NCBI RefSeq assembly: GCF_021513235.1
Contig: NZ_CP090976.1
Span: 2,604,001-2,668,000, forward strand
Reading direction: 5' to 3'
From: Kaistella sp. 97-N-M2
GTDB lineage: Bacteria; Bacteroidota; Bacteroidia; Flavobacteriales; Weeksellaceae
Length of the DNA: 64,000 nt
Shown here piece after piece: positions 34,131 through 42,385 of the stretch. Position 1 is the stretch's first letter. Each line of letters starts with the position of its first letter. The notes under the pieces were generated by a model, which was not told the DNA's origin, ran no database searches, and saw nothing but the letters and a program-made list of their open reading frames with translations. The translations under genes were made by a program, and so were the position numbers.

Positions 34131-36518
34131 TTAAAATTCAAAAATAAATCCGAAGTAGGGAAGTGGCGTGTTGTTGTCGTTTTCGCCTGTATCCAGCACG
34201 TAATACTGTTGATGCTGCGGCGCAGAAGGGTTTGCAATAATTCCATTTCCTGCGTCATCGCGTTGAAGATTAACTACAGGTAATCCGCTCGCACTTTTTG
34301 ACCCGTAAATATTAACAATATCGAGGTATGCGGTAAACTGCCATTTTTTGAAGATCCATTTCTTCTCGGCGCGCAAATCCAGCTGATGCGCTACATTTCC
34401 ACGCAAAGTGTTTAACTGGGAAAAATCCTGCACCGGTCCGTTGGAAATGTTCCAGATGTTAACCAGAGAACTTCTGGCCAGATCATACGGTGTTTCGGGT
34501 AAACCGGACTGCAGCCGGAAGCGGGCGCCTAAATTCCAGTTGCGGTTAAAATATTTTCCCGTACTCAAGGATAAAATATGGCGCGAATCCCAGCTCGAGG
34601 GCAATAAATCGCCCGACGCATTGCTGAATTTTGAATAGCCAAAAGTGTAGGCGACAATGCCATAATAATTATTGATGGTTCTTTTCTGCGCCAAAAATTC
34701 CACACCGTAGGTTTCGCCAAAACCCCTGGAATCCACAGGTTCGCTGCCCACCACGCCAAAATCGGCACCGATATTGGCCAAAGAAATTTGGTTTCGCAAA
34801 GAGAAGGGATAATTTTTATATTTCTTGTAATAACCTTCCATAGTCAGGCGCAGATTATTTTTCCCGTTATATTCCAAACCTGCGACGAAATGGATATTTT
34901 TTACATATTTTAAAGTGCTTTTATTAAGAAAAATATCATTCAGTTTATACCCTAATGACGTGTAAGCCGGCAGTTGATAGTAGATTCCGGAATTGAAGTT
35001 GAAGGCCCAACGTTCCGCAAAGTTATAGCTTAAAGAAAGTCGCGGAGAAAACTGCTCGAGAGGATTATTGGTCCGGTCGGAATAATTGCTGCCGTCGATT
35101 CGGACACCCAAAGAAACCTGCAGCGCATCAGCGAAAAAATTTCTGGAAGACTGCAGATAAAAACCATATTGCAGCAAATTAATGTTCGAAGAGATCTGAT
35201 CGAAGTTAATCTCAGTTTGATTCACCTGTTTGATGGTAGAATTGTTGGAATATCTGGCAAAATTAATATTGCTGCCGGCGCTTAATCTATAATCCTGAAG
35301 CTGGAAATTTCGGTCGATGCGGAATTTATTTTCCGCTTCCCGGGATTTGTAATCATAGAGCAGATTTTCGGGAGTTTCACTGTTTCGGTAGTATTTTTTC
35401 GCCTGATTGTCGAGCATATTTCGGCTGTAGGTAAAGAGCCAGTTTCCGTTTTCTGCCAAATGGCGGTAACCCGTTCCAAAGGTGTAATTCCATTGTGGCG
35501 ACACGGGAAGCCGATCAATAAGAGTTTGATTGGTTAAGGTTTTTTTCGCGTCGGTGTTAAATTTAAAATCATCCAACGCGCCTAGACCGATAAAATACAA
35601 TTCGTCGCCGCTTTGGAATTTTTTCGAAACCTTAAAAGTAGCATCATAATAACTTGGCAAAAATGGAAGTCCGATGGCTTTGAAAAGCAACTGTAAATTA
35701 GACTTTCGCACCGAAAATAAACCACTCCAGGATTGGTCTTTGGACAGCGGTCCATCAACCATCAATTGCATGTCGTCTAAACCTAAAATCGCTTTGTAAC
35801 CGAGTTTGTCTTTCCGGGCCTCTTTTAAATTAAATTCAAAAAGCGAGGATAAAATTCCGTTTCTATTTGCCGGAAAAGCGCCGCTGTAAAAATCGACATC
35901 TTTAATAAAGTCGATGGTAATAATGCCCCGCGGTCCGCCGGAAGCGCCCTGCGTTTGAAAATGATTGATGATGGGAACCTCGATGCCGTCGATATAAAAT
36001 TTGTTTTCTGCCGAACTTCCGCCGCGAATAAAAAGGTCATTTCTAAAGGTCGCCGTGCTGCCGACGCCCGGAAAACTTAAGATTGCGCGCGAGATATCAC
36101 GGTTCGTTCCCGCATTTTTCTGAACTTCTTCACTCGTAATATTTCGCAGGGACAGCGGACTTTCGGCCGTGGTTTTATACATTTTTTTCGTGATAACGAC
36201 TTCCTGAATGGTGGCGCCTTCGGATCTCTTCAAACCAATACTGAAGGTCAGATTTTGATTGGGCAGAATATTAATATCATTCAAAAAACCGGTTTGGTAT
36301 CCTTCAGACGAAATCTCGAAAGTATACGTTCCCGAGGGAATTTCTGAAAGTTGCACGCTTCCGCGTCCGGAATCACTTTTCGCCAAATCATTTAAATGAA
36401 CCACCGCATTAAGCGGTTTTTTACTGAATTCATCGAAGACGGAAATGTTAATGGAGCCGACCTGCGCTGCAAAGGCAAAAGAATAAAAGACGGCAAAAAA
36501 AAGGCAAAGGTTTCTCAT
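34131..36518 (-). CDS. TonB-dependent receptor with CarboxypepD_reg-like N terminus
   Basis: The protein is about 795 residues when started at ATG 36518, directly before the signal peptide MRNLCLFFAVFYSFAFAAQ; the frame is open 13 codons further upstream to 36557. A carboxypeptidase-regulatory-like domain (INISVFDEFSKKPLNAVVHLND, about residues 25-100) is followed by a plug (FPGVGSTATFRNDLFIRGGSSAENKFYIDGIEVP) and a barrel ending in FGFIFEF. It belongs to the TonB-receptor group, but not SusC: no SusD partner is present. The cargo is unknown; iron complexes, vitamins or peptides are all possible. It stands alone on the minus strand. Confidence 0.88.
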   Translation of the reverse strand: MRNLCLFFAVFYSFAFAAQVGSINISVFDEFSKKPLNAVVHLNDLAKSDSGRGSVQLSEIPSGTYTFEISSEGYQTGFLNDINILPNQNLTFSIGLKRSEGATIQEVVITKKMYKTTAESPLSLRNITSEEVQKNAGTNRDISRAILSFPGVGSTATFRNDLFIRGGSSAENKFYIDGIEVPIINHFQTQGASGGPRGIITIDFIKDVDFYSGAFPANRNGILSSLFEFNLKEARKDKLGYKAILGLDDMQLMVDGPLSKDQSWSGLFSVRKSNLQLLFKAIGLPFLPSYYDATFKVSKKFQSGDELYFIGLGALDDFKFNTDAKKTLTNQTLIDRLPVSPQWNYTFGTGYRHLAENGNWLFTYSRNMLDNQAKKYYRNSETPENLLYDYKSREAENKFRIDRNFQLQDYRLSAGSNINFARYSNNSTIKQVNQTEINFDQISSNINLLQYGFYLQSSRNFFADALQVSLGVRIDGSNYSDRTNNPLEQFSPRLSLSYNFAERWAFNFNSGIYYQLPAYTSLGYKLNDIFLNKSTLKYVKNIHFVAGLEYNGKNNLRLTMEGYYKKYKNYPFSLRNQISLANIGADFGVVGSEPVDSRGFGETYGVEFLAQKRTINNYYGIVAYTFGYSKFSNASGDLLPSSWDSRHILSLSTGKYFNRNWNLGARFRLQSGLPETPYDLARSSLVNIWNISNGPVQDFSQLNTLRGNVAHQLDLRAEKKWIFKKWQFTAYLDIVNIYGSKSASGLPVVNLQRDDAGNGIIANPSAPQHQQYYVLDTGENDNNTPLPYFGFIFEF

Positions 36519-36680
36519 GTAATCACATATTTTTTTTAAAGCCAATGTTTTCAGCATAATTTCTTGGTTTTGTAAAAATCCTGCATTGTCAAATTAATAC
36601 CGTGGCAAAGATAATTCGAATGTTTAAACTGGAATCAACACAAAATAACATAAATAGTTTTGCGATTTTAGAACACACCA

Positions 36681-36717
36681 AAAAAAGAATACATCTTCTT
36701 TTTAAAAGATGTATTCT
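36681..36717 (-). terminator. Long hairpin with T-run, minus-strand terminator
   Basis: Perfect 12-base arms AGAATACATCTT (36686-36697) and AAGATGTATTCT (36706-36717) surround an 8-base loop. On the minus strand the stem is followed by six T (A at 36681-36686 on plus). It is a second stop signal after the topoisomerase gene, upstream of the TonB receptor promoter. Confidence 0.75.
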
Positions 36718-36844
36718 CCACACTAAAAACACTAACTATGATAAGATATTTATAACATTATTTTTATTTACCTCAAAAGTAGTAAGAAATAATTCTAATT
36801 TCATAATTTTGGTATTGATGCTTACTATTAATCTCATTGATAAC

Positions 36845-36872
36845 ACAAAAAAAATCACCTAAAAAAGGTGAT
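36845..36872 (-). terminator. Terminator of topoisomerase IB gene
   Basis: On the minus strand ATCACCT (complement of 36866-36872) and AGGTGAT (complement of 36854-36860) form a 7-base stem around five T, followed by a run of eight T. It begins 34 bases after the topoisomerase stop codon. Confidence 0.75.
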
Positions 36873-36906
36873 CTTCTTTACTGATCGTTCTAATGGATCG
36901 CGATCT

Positions 36907-38016
36907 TTAATTTCGAAGTTTTTCATTTTCTAAAATTTTCATGACGATACTTTCTTCTTTCGTTAAACCGGTTTTACCGTCATTCACTTCTATTTCATCG
37001 AGTTCATCCAGATATTTTTTAATGGAATTATTTTCGTAAAGATTAATGACTAATGGATGAACGTAATATTTCCTGCATACATTGCCCGTATTTCCAAGAT
37101 GCGAGGCCACGATGTCCAGCGCTTCCTTTACTTTTGATTTGTATTCCTTGTCGCTTTCTGCGGCGCCAATCTCTTTGAAAGCAATTAACGCATTCACCGT
37201 TCCGGACCAGGTTCTAAAGTCTTTCGCGGTAAAATCCTCGCCGCTGATTTCTTTGATGTACTCGTTCACCATGCCCGACTCGATGGCGTGCCTTTTCCCC
37301 TCCTCATCGTAATACTGAAAAAGTTCTTTCCCGGGGATGTCTTTGCAGTTCTGAACGGCTTTTGCCAGCTTGTTGTTTTTGAGATCGATGTCATGATAAA
37401 TTCCTTTTTTTCCTTTAAAGGAGAAATGCATCTTTTTACCATTAATCTGGACGTGTTTGTCTTTTAACGTTGTTAAACCGAAAGAACCGTATAATTTTTC
37501 GTACACATTATTTCCGATACGGATGTTCGTTCTCTCCATTAAACTTACCACCACTGCAAGCACTTTCCTCTTGTTCAGACCTTTGATGGAGAGATCCTTC
37601 TCCAGTTGAAGCCTGATCTTTGGCAGAACATAGCCGAACTGCAGCATTCGGTAGAATTTGGTATGGTTTCGCAGTGCATTCCATAACGGATGGTAGCGGT
37701 ACTGTTTTCGGTGTTTCGCGTCCAGCCCGGTTGCCTGAAGATGGCCGTTGCCCAAAGAGCAGATCCAAACTCCTTCCCATGCAGGTGGAATGGCTAATTT
37801 GTTGATTCTCGTAATTTCTTCTTTGTCTTTAATTTTTTCGTCTCCCAGATAATAAACATATTTTTTGCCGGACTTTTTACGGACAATGCCGTCATACTCG
37901 TGATCTGAGGTGTAGATGAGCTGAACTGCTTTCGCAGATTTTACCGGATCCTTCATTATTTTTACAATTTTTGAAGGCGTTAAGGAGGCGATCAGATCAG
38001 TATCGGAATTTTTCAT
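36907..38016 (-). CDS. DNA topoisomerase IB (poxvirus/eukaryote-like)
   Basis: The 369-residue enzyme has the bacterial type IB layout: a small N-terminal domain and a catalytic domain. IPPAWEGVWICSLGNGHLQATGLDAKHRKQYRYHPLW is the classical N-terminal signature. Active-site residues sit in LMERTNIRIGN, KDFRTWSGTVNAL and the catalytic Tyr in NVCRKYYVHP (about residue 316). It relaxes positive and negative supercoils through a 3'-phosphotyrosine intermediate. It lies in a neighbourhood with LigD, Ku and other repair genes but in its own transcript. The start ATG at 38016 is followed by an ordinary N terminus. Confidence 0.93.
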   Translation of the reverse strand: MKNSDTDLIASLTPSKIVKIMKDPVKSAKAVQLIYTSDHEYDGIVRKKSGKKYVYYLGDEKIKDKEEITRINKLAIPPAWEGVWICSLGNGHLQATGLDAKHRKQYRYHPLWNALRNHTKFYRMLQFGYVLPKIRLQLEKDLSIKGLNKRKVLAVVVSLMERTNIRIGNNVYEKLYGSFGLTTLKDKHVQINGKKMHFSFKGKKGIYHDIDLKNNKLAKAVQNCKDIPGKELFQYYDEEGKRHAIESGMVNEYIKEISGEDFTAKDFRTWSGTVNALIAFKEIGAAESDKEYKSKVKEALDIVASHLGNTGNVCRKYYVHPLVINLYENNSIKKYLDELDEIEVNDGKTGLTKEESIVMKILENEKLRN

Positions 38017-38097
38017 CTCAGTAAATATTATCTAGGATTGAATTTAAATGTAAGGAAAAAAAGTTTTTATTTCTATTGTGGCTTTGATGCGGAATGC

Positions 38098-38142
38098 AAA
38101 AAAGAAAGAAAAGGACTAATTTTCATCACCTTTCCTTTCTTT
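38098..38142 (-). terminator. Long imperfect hairpin, minus-strand terminator
   Basis: AAAGAAAGAAAAGG (38101-38114) pairs with CCTTTCCTTTCTTT (38129-38142) with one mismatch. On the minus strand the stem runs into a T tract (A at 38098-38103). It lies after the small lipoprotein gene at 38186. Confidence 0.6.
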
Positions 38143-38185
38143 AATTTAATAGAGTAATCGTGTTATTTTTAAACCGTTGTATTGA

Positions 38186-38353
38186 TTAATTGTTTTTACC
38201 GCGGGTGAAGAGCCAAATAACCAAAGCGATTACGGCTGCAACAAGGATGAATCCCCACCACATTCCGGCTTTGAAGATGGTTCCGATGGCATCACAACTT
38301 GTTAAAGAAAGAAACGCGAATACGGCTAAACTGAGTAAAGTGAACTTTTTCAT
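38186..38353 (-). CDS. Small lipoprotein/membrane protein of 55 residues
   Basis: The frame from ATG 38353 to the stop at 38186 encodes a 55-residue protein. It starts with MKKFTLLSLAVFAFLSL and a lipobox LTSC, then DAIGTIFKAGMWWG, one clear transmembrane helix (FILVAAVIALVIWLF) and a basic TRGKNN tail. Small proteins of this layout are common in flavobacteria. Its function is unknown; a few database names for such proteins (phosphatidate cytidylyltransferase) are misleading. It is transcribed with or near the DUF6526 gene located upstream. Confidence 0.7.
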   Translation of the reverse strand: MKKFTLLSLAVFAFLSLTSCDAIGTIFKAGMWWGFILVAAVIALVIWLFTRGKNN

Positions 38354-38393
38354 AATAGTTATTTTTAAGGTTTATATTTTTAAATTTGAATCA

Positions 38394-38831
38394 TTAAACG
38401 CGGTGAAAATCAGGTTTCCATTTTTGAATTGATTTTTTAATTTCGTCGCCTGAGATATTACTTTTTAGGGTTTTTTCCAGAAGGATTTTAAATTCATCAT
38501 CGTACGCAAAACGCAGTGCGGCAATTTGGCCAAATTTCAGCTTTTCTACCACATCATCCGATCGTTTGCCGTAAAGTTCAAAATACCGCTGCTGAAATTC
38601 GAGGCGCAGAATACGGTCCTGATTTCCTAAAGCATAATGCTGACGAACCATTAAAGTTAAATAAATTAAAAGGAACATGACCATAGAAAACAAAATCCAC
38701 GTTAGTTGATGCGTTTCATCGCGAAAAATCTGAACAATCCCAACGCCTTCTAAAATCGCCAAAAGCGGCAAATAGATAAAATGGTGGGGCGCATAAAATT
38801 TACGGTGATTGCTGTAGTTCTGCGTTTTCAT
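38394..38831 (-). CDS. DUF6526 family membrane protein
   Basis: The 145-residue protein has an N-terminal QNYSNHRKFYAPHHFIYLPLL motif, two transmembrane helices (about residues 17-37 and 44-61) and a cytoplasmic helical half (RQHYALGNQDRILRLEFQQRYFELYGKRSDDV). This matches DUF6526, a Bacteroidota family of unknown function. The QD-R-LR-E-R-RY pattern after the second helix is the most conserved part. It lies 40 bases upstream of the small lipoprotein gene, in the same direction, and downstream of LigD. Confidence 0.75.
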   Translation of the reverse strand: MKTQNYSNHRKFYAPHHFIYLPLLAILEGVGIVQIFRDETHQLTWILFSMVMFLLIYLTLMVRQHYALGNQDRILRLEFQQRYFELYGKRSDDVVEKLKFGQIAALRFAYDDEFKILLEKTLKSNISGDEIKKSIQKWKPDFHRV

Positions 38832-38908
38832 GTTGTTTGCTTATCAAAAATGCAACCAAAATCAATTATCTGTGGCGTAAAACCAGTGCGGAAATTGATA
38901 AAGCAGTG

Positions 38909-40771
38909 TTATTCAGTATGCAAAAGTCCGATGGCTTTCAGCATGTCGATTCCTTTGCCCAGCACGGGTTTGAAAAGGTCGCCGTTTTTTTGGATTCTTC
39001 CTAAGGCATTTTCAATATTAAAATCGGCAGGTTTCAGACCGCTTTTGAGTTCGTTCCACTCGATCGGCATGGAGACCGGCGCGCCGTTTTTGGGTCTTAA
39101 ACTGTAGACGCTCGCCAGCGTTTGCCCGCGGCGGTTTTGAAGATAATCCAAATAAATTTTGTCTTTGTCGCGTTTTTGAAGCGAGCGTTCCAGCGTAGTA
39201 ATATCCGGCAGTTCGCGCTGCACCATTTGCATCAAAAGGTGTCCGAAATCTTTCACCTGATCGAAGGAATACTGCGCGCCCATGGGAATGTAAATATGAA
39301 TTCCAGAGCTTCCCGAGGTTTTGCAGTAGCCGTCAATTCCGCCTTTATCCATGTATTTCTTCGCAACTTTTGCCGTTTCGATCACGTCGTCGAAACTGTT
39401 GTTTTCCGAGGGATCCAAATCCAAAACGAGATAATCCGGCGAGTCGGCTGTTTCCACGCGACTGGTCCAGACGTTAAATTCGATGCAGCCCAAATTATTC
39501 ATATACGCCATCGTCGCTTTGTTGTTGCACAAAATGTAGTTGATGTATTTGTCAGTCGATTCCGAAAATACTTTCTGCCTGTCGATCCAGTCGGGTGTTT
39601 CGTCCGAAGCGTCTTTTTGGTAAAAACTCATACCGTCGATGCCGTTCGGAAAACGGTTCATCGATTGCGGACGGTCTTTCAGATGCGGTAAAAGATATTC
39701 CGCCACACTTTGATAGTAATCAATCATATCGCCTTTCGTGACCTGATCTTTCGGGAAGTAGATCTTATTTTGATTCGTAAGTTTCACCTCTTTTTTATCA
39801 AACTTCTGGAGTTTTTCGGGATCTCTTTTCATAACCGTTTTTTTTAAAATTGGAGCTTCTTCCGCGGTTTCGGTTTCTTCTTTTTTAAAATTTAAATCTT
39901 TCGGATTGAGATCTTCGCGCAACCTTAGAAAAACAGGATGGCGAAAAATGTGATCGCCCGTCAGTTCCGTGAATTTAATTTCCGCGATCAGGTCCGGCTT
40001 AATCCAGGTTGCTTTATCGTTTGTCTTTGGCGTCACTTTAAAAGCAGATTTCGGCGTGATAAGCGGTTCCATTTTATCGTAAAGTTCTACCAAAGTTTTG
40101 TCGCTGAAACCCGTTCCTGTATGTCCGCAAAAGATGATTTCGTCGCCGTTGTACCGGCCTAAAATTAGAGAACCGAATTTTTTACGGCCGCCTTTCGGCG
40201 CGGTAAATCCACAAATCAGCACTTCTTCCGTCTGCTGGCTTTTCACCTTTAGCCAGTCCCCGCTGCGCGAACCTTCATGATACGTGCTGTCGATTTTCTT
40301 CGCCATCATTCCTTCCAGTTCCATGCTTTCGATCAGGCGAAAAAAGGCTTCACCTTTTTCCAAGACATGATCGTGATATTTAACGATTTCATTTTCTTTT
40401 AAAGCTTCTTTCAGCAATTCTTTTCGCTGCAGAAAACTTAAATTTTCGGTGGAATGGCCGTTCAGCCAAAGCAGATCGAAGACCTGAAAAAGCACGGTAA
40501 GGTTTGGATTTTCCCCAATTCTTTGCAGCCACTGGAAGTTGGGCTTTCCCTTGTTATCGTAGGCCACCAGTTCGCCGTCAATCACCATTTCATGTTCCTG
40601 AAATTTCAAAGCGTTGGCTACTTTCTTAAATTTTTCCACATAAGAAAGGCCGTTGCGGGAATACAGCTGAACGCCGTTTCGAAGATCGGCGACAGCGCGA
40701 TAGCCGTCCCATTTAATTTCAAAAGCCCACTCCGGGCTGCTGAAAGGTTTGGGCTCAATCGACGCGAGCAT
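38909..40771 (-). CDS. ligD: LigD ligase and polymerase domains (separate frame from LigD nuclease domain)
   Basis: The 620-residue frame holds the ATP-dependent ligase domain (residues 1-300) and the archaeo-eukaryotic primase-like polymerase domain (about 335-620) of the non-homologous end-joining enzyme LigD. The adenylated Lys is in FEIKWDGYR (about residue 20), with VIDGELVAYD, EGMMAKKID and GSRSGDWLKVK after it. The polymerase has MNRFPNGIDGMSFYQKD, DYLVLDLDPSE (metal-binding Asp pair, about residue 452) and TSGSSGIHIYIPMG. The frame is actually open upstream to about 40867, encoding the expected linker (KNYTPALTGEKKLSKFITPM), but has no start codon there. It is one base out of frame with the 3'-phosphoesterase domain just upstream. 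Confidence 0.9.
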   Translation of the reverse strand: MLASIEPKPFSSPEWAFEIKWDGYRAVADLRNGVQLYSRNGLSYVEKFKKVANALKFQEHEMVIDGELVAYDNKGKPNFQWLQRIGENPNLTVLFQVFDLLWLNGHSTENLSFLQRKELLKEALKENEIVKYHDHVLEKGEAFFRLIESMELEGMMAKKIDSTYHEGSRSGDWLKVKSQQTEEVLICGFTAPKGGRKKFGSLILGRYNGDEIIFCGHTGTGFSDKTLVELYDKMEPLITPKSAFKVTPKTNDKATWIKPDLIAEIKFTELTGDHIFRHPVFLRLREDLNPKDLNFKKEETETAEEAPILKKTVMKRDPEKLQKFDKKEVKLTNQNKIYFPKDQVTKGDMIDYYQSVAEYLLPHLKDRPQSMNRFPNGIDGMSFYQKDASDETPDWIDRQKVFSESTDKYINYILCNNKATMAYMNNLGCIEFNVWTSRVETADSPDYLVLDLDPSENNSFDDVIETAKVAKKYMDKGGIDGYCKTSGSSGIHIYIPMGAQYSFDQVKDFGHLLMQMVQRELPDITTLERSLQKRDKDKIYLDYLQNRRGQTLASVYSLRPKNGAPVSMPIEWNELKSGLKPADFNIENALGRIQKNGDLFKPVLGKGIDMLKAIGLLHTE

Positions 40772-40836
40772 TGGCGTAATGAATTTGGATAATTTTTTTT
40801 CGCCCGTGAGCGCAGGCGTATAATTTTTGAAAGATT

Positions 40837-41448
40837 TTATTTTCTCCGCGGGTTTAGTGCTTTTTTTTTACCCTTTTTTTGTTCTAAATATTCCGAAACT
40901 TTGGAGTCGGGTGCGGTGTTTTCTTCTGCATCATAATGATCGGTTGCGAAGTCGTCGCGGTGTTTGATGAGCAGCCAGGGATTTCCGTCGGTTGCATTTT
41001 TTATTTTGACAAGGGCAAATTCGCCTTTCAGCTTTTTACCGTGCAGAACAAATTTCAAAGAATCGTTTGCAAGTTCCGCCTGCATAACTGCATCGTCGGT
41101 TTTTCCTTTTACTTTTTCCAAAGGTTCGTACGTTCCTTCGTCCCAGATTTCTACTTCACCCGCGCCATAATTTCCTTTCGGAATGGAGCCTTCAAAGGTC
41201 CGGTAGGCATACGGATGATCTTCAACCATCATGGCGAGGCGTTTGTCTTCGGGATTTAAAGACGGACCTTTCGGGATGGCCCAGCTTTTAAGAACGCCCT
41301 CCATTTCCAGACGGAAATCGTAATGCAGGCGGCTTGCTGCGTGGCGCTGCACAACAAATTTCAGTTTGCCGCCACCACTTTCATTCTTGCCTTTGGGTTC
41401 TGCGGTCTGCTCGAAATCCCGTTTTTTATTGTAGTCCTCCAGTCCCAT
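40837..41448 (-). CDS. ligD: LigD 3'-phosphoesterase (PE) domain
   Basis: The 203-residue frame is the N-terminal 3'-phosphoesterase module of LigD. DYNKKRDFEQTAEPKGK begins it, then LKFVVQRHAASRLHYDFRLEMEGVLKSWAIPKGPSLNPEDKRLAMMVEDHPYAYRTFEGSIP, which includes the His, Asp and Arg residues of the metal-binding active site, and GAGEVEIWDEGTY. After the PE domain the frame runs through a lysine-rich linker (EQKKGKKK) into a nine-A tract and stops 9 codons later. Inserting one A would fuse it to the ligase-polymerase frame, giving one protein of about 846 residues, the normal size of a three-domain LigD. Either a frameshift error or slippage expression is implied. Confidence 0.9.
   Translation of the reverse strand: MGLEDYNKKRDFEQTAEPKGKNESGGGKLKFVVQRHAASRLHYDFRLEMEGVLKSWAIPKGPSLNPEDKRLAMMVEDHPYAYRTFEGSIPKGNYGAGEVEIWDEGTYEPLEKVKGKTDDAVMQAELANDSLKFVLHGKKLKGEFALVKIKNATDGNPWLLIKHRDDFATDHYDAEENTAPDSKVSEYLEQKKGKKKALNPRRK
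40861..40869 (-). other. Nine-A slippery tract at the LigD frame break
   Basis: On the minus strand the codons GGT AAA AAA AAA GCA contain nine consecutive A in the PE frame. The heptamer A AAA AAA is in the correct phase for -1 ribosomal slippage, with two tRNA-Lys able to re-pair, and such runs also promote RNA-polymerase slippage. The required shift, -1, is exactly the one that joins the two LigD frames. A sequencing indel gives the same picture. Confidence 0.6.
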
Positions 41449-41510
41449 CGATGTCCTATTTGACGATTTAAAAAGTTGAAATTAATTTGAAATATTATCG
41501 CTGAAAATTC

Positions 41511-42290
41511 TTAACCGGCTTTGGCTTTTCCGGCTTCCAGACTGGCTTTCAGCTGCGCCATAAGGTCCGTAGCTTTCGCGGAAACCTCTTCTTTGGTTTC
41601 CACTTTTTTTGTTTTTCCTTTGGCTTTCGCTTCAATGATCTTCATCAAATCGTCGTTGTATGTGTTTTTGTATTTATCGGGATCGAATTTAGTCGCCAAC
41701 TGTTTAATCAGCGATTCGGCCATAGTAAGTTCTTCTTCTTTCGGTTTTTTTGCGGACGGAAGTTTCAGGTCTTCAAATTCGCGGATCTCTTCGGGATATC
41801 GCATGCGGTTGACCATCAAAATTTTATCTTCGTAGGGACGGACCAAACACAAAATTTCCTTTTCCCTCAGAATAAAAGTTCCGATTCCGGCCATCTTTGT
41901 TTTGATGAGAGACTGCAGCAAAAGTTTGTAAGCTTCTTCACCGTTTTTCTGCGGTTCCAAAAAATAAGAGGATTCGAAGTAAGCGCTGTCGATCTCGTTG
42001 ATATCGACGAACTGATTAATTTTTAAAATTTTCGATTTTTCCGGGCTCACTTCTTTGAAATCTTCGTCAGTAAGAACAATATAGCGGTCTTCCAGTTTGT
42101 AACCTTTTACAATATCGGCCCATTTCACTTCCTTGCCGGTTTTGGCATTCACACGTTTAAAATTAATATTCTCAAGATCGTCTTTGTCGAGCATATCAAG
42201 ATCGATATTGCTTTCTTCCGTCGCAGAATATAATTTAATCGGAATATTTACCAGGCCGAAACCGATGGCTCCGTTCCAAATTGCTCTCAT
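41511..42290 (-). CDS. ku: Ku protein of bacterial non-homologous end joining
   Basis: The correct start is ATG 42290, giving 259 residues beginning MRAIWNGAIGFGLVNIPIKLYSATEE, the Ku N-terminal signature. A longer frame to 42593 exists but its upstream part overlaps the divergent xthA gene and has no Ku character. VLTDEDFKEVSPEKSKILKINQFVDINEIDSAYFESSYFLEP, GIGTFILREKE and LVRPYEDKILMVNRMRYPEEIR belong to the DNA-encircling beta-barrel. The lysine-rich C terminus (KAKGKTKKVETKEEV) is the usual LigD/DNA-interacting tail. Ku binds DNA ends and recruits LigD, encoded 62 bases downstream. Confidence 0.95.
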   Translation of the reverse strand: MRAIWNGAIGFGLVNIPIKLYSATEESNIDLDMLDKDDLENINFKRVNAKTGKEVKWADIVKGYKLEDRYIVLTDEDFKEVSPEKSKILKINQFVDINEIDSAYFESSYFLEPQKNGEEAYKLLLQSLIKTKMAGIGTFILREKEILCLVRPYEDKILMVNRMRYPEEIREFEDLKLPSAKKPKEEELTMAESLIKQLATKFDPDKYKNTYNDDLMKIIEAKAKGKTKKVETKEEVSAKATDLMAQLKASLEAGKAKAG

Positions 42291-42340
42291 AGTTTTGGGT
42301 TTTAATGCTAAAATGACCATCAAAAATGCTTCCAAAGAAA

Positions 42341-42369
42341 TTGAGTTTTTAATTTTCTCCCTAACTTTG
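42341..42369 (+). promoter_or_regulatory. Candidate promoter of xthA
   Basis: TAACTTTG at 42362-42369 matches the TAnnTTTG -7 element. TTGA begins at 42341, so the -33 site is approximate. The start codon follows 17 bases after the -7 box, so the leader is very short. Ku starts in the opposite direction at 42290. Confidence 0.45.
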
Positions 42370-42385
42370 AGTAAATTTAAGAGGA

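Larger units (their letters stand above)
36519..36906. other. Gap between TonB receptor and topoisomerase with promoter and two terminators
   Basis: The gap contains TATCTTTG (minus strand, 36606-36613), a -7 promoter element for the TonB receptor with a weak TTGA at the -33 site. It also has a hairpin at 36686-36717 and a terminator at 36854-36872 that ends minus-strand transcription from the topoisomerase. No coding frame looks real. Confidence 0.5.

Noticed and set aside
39122..39691. Plus-strand open frame (189 codons) opposite the LigD polymerase domain
   Set aside because: Antisense to conserved LigD motifs; no independent evidence.
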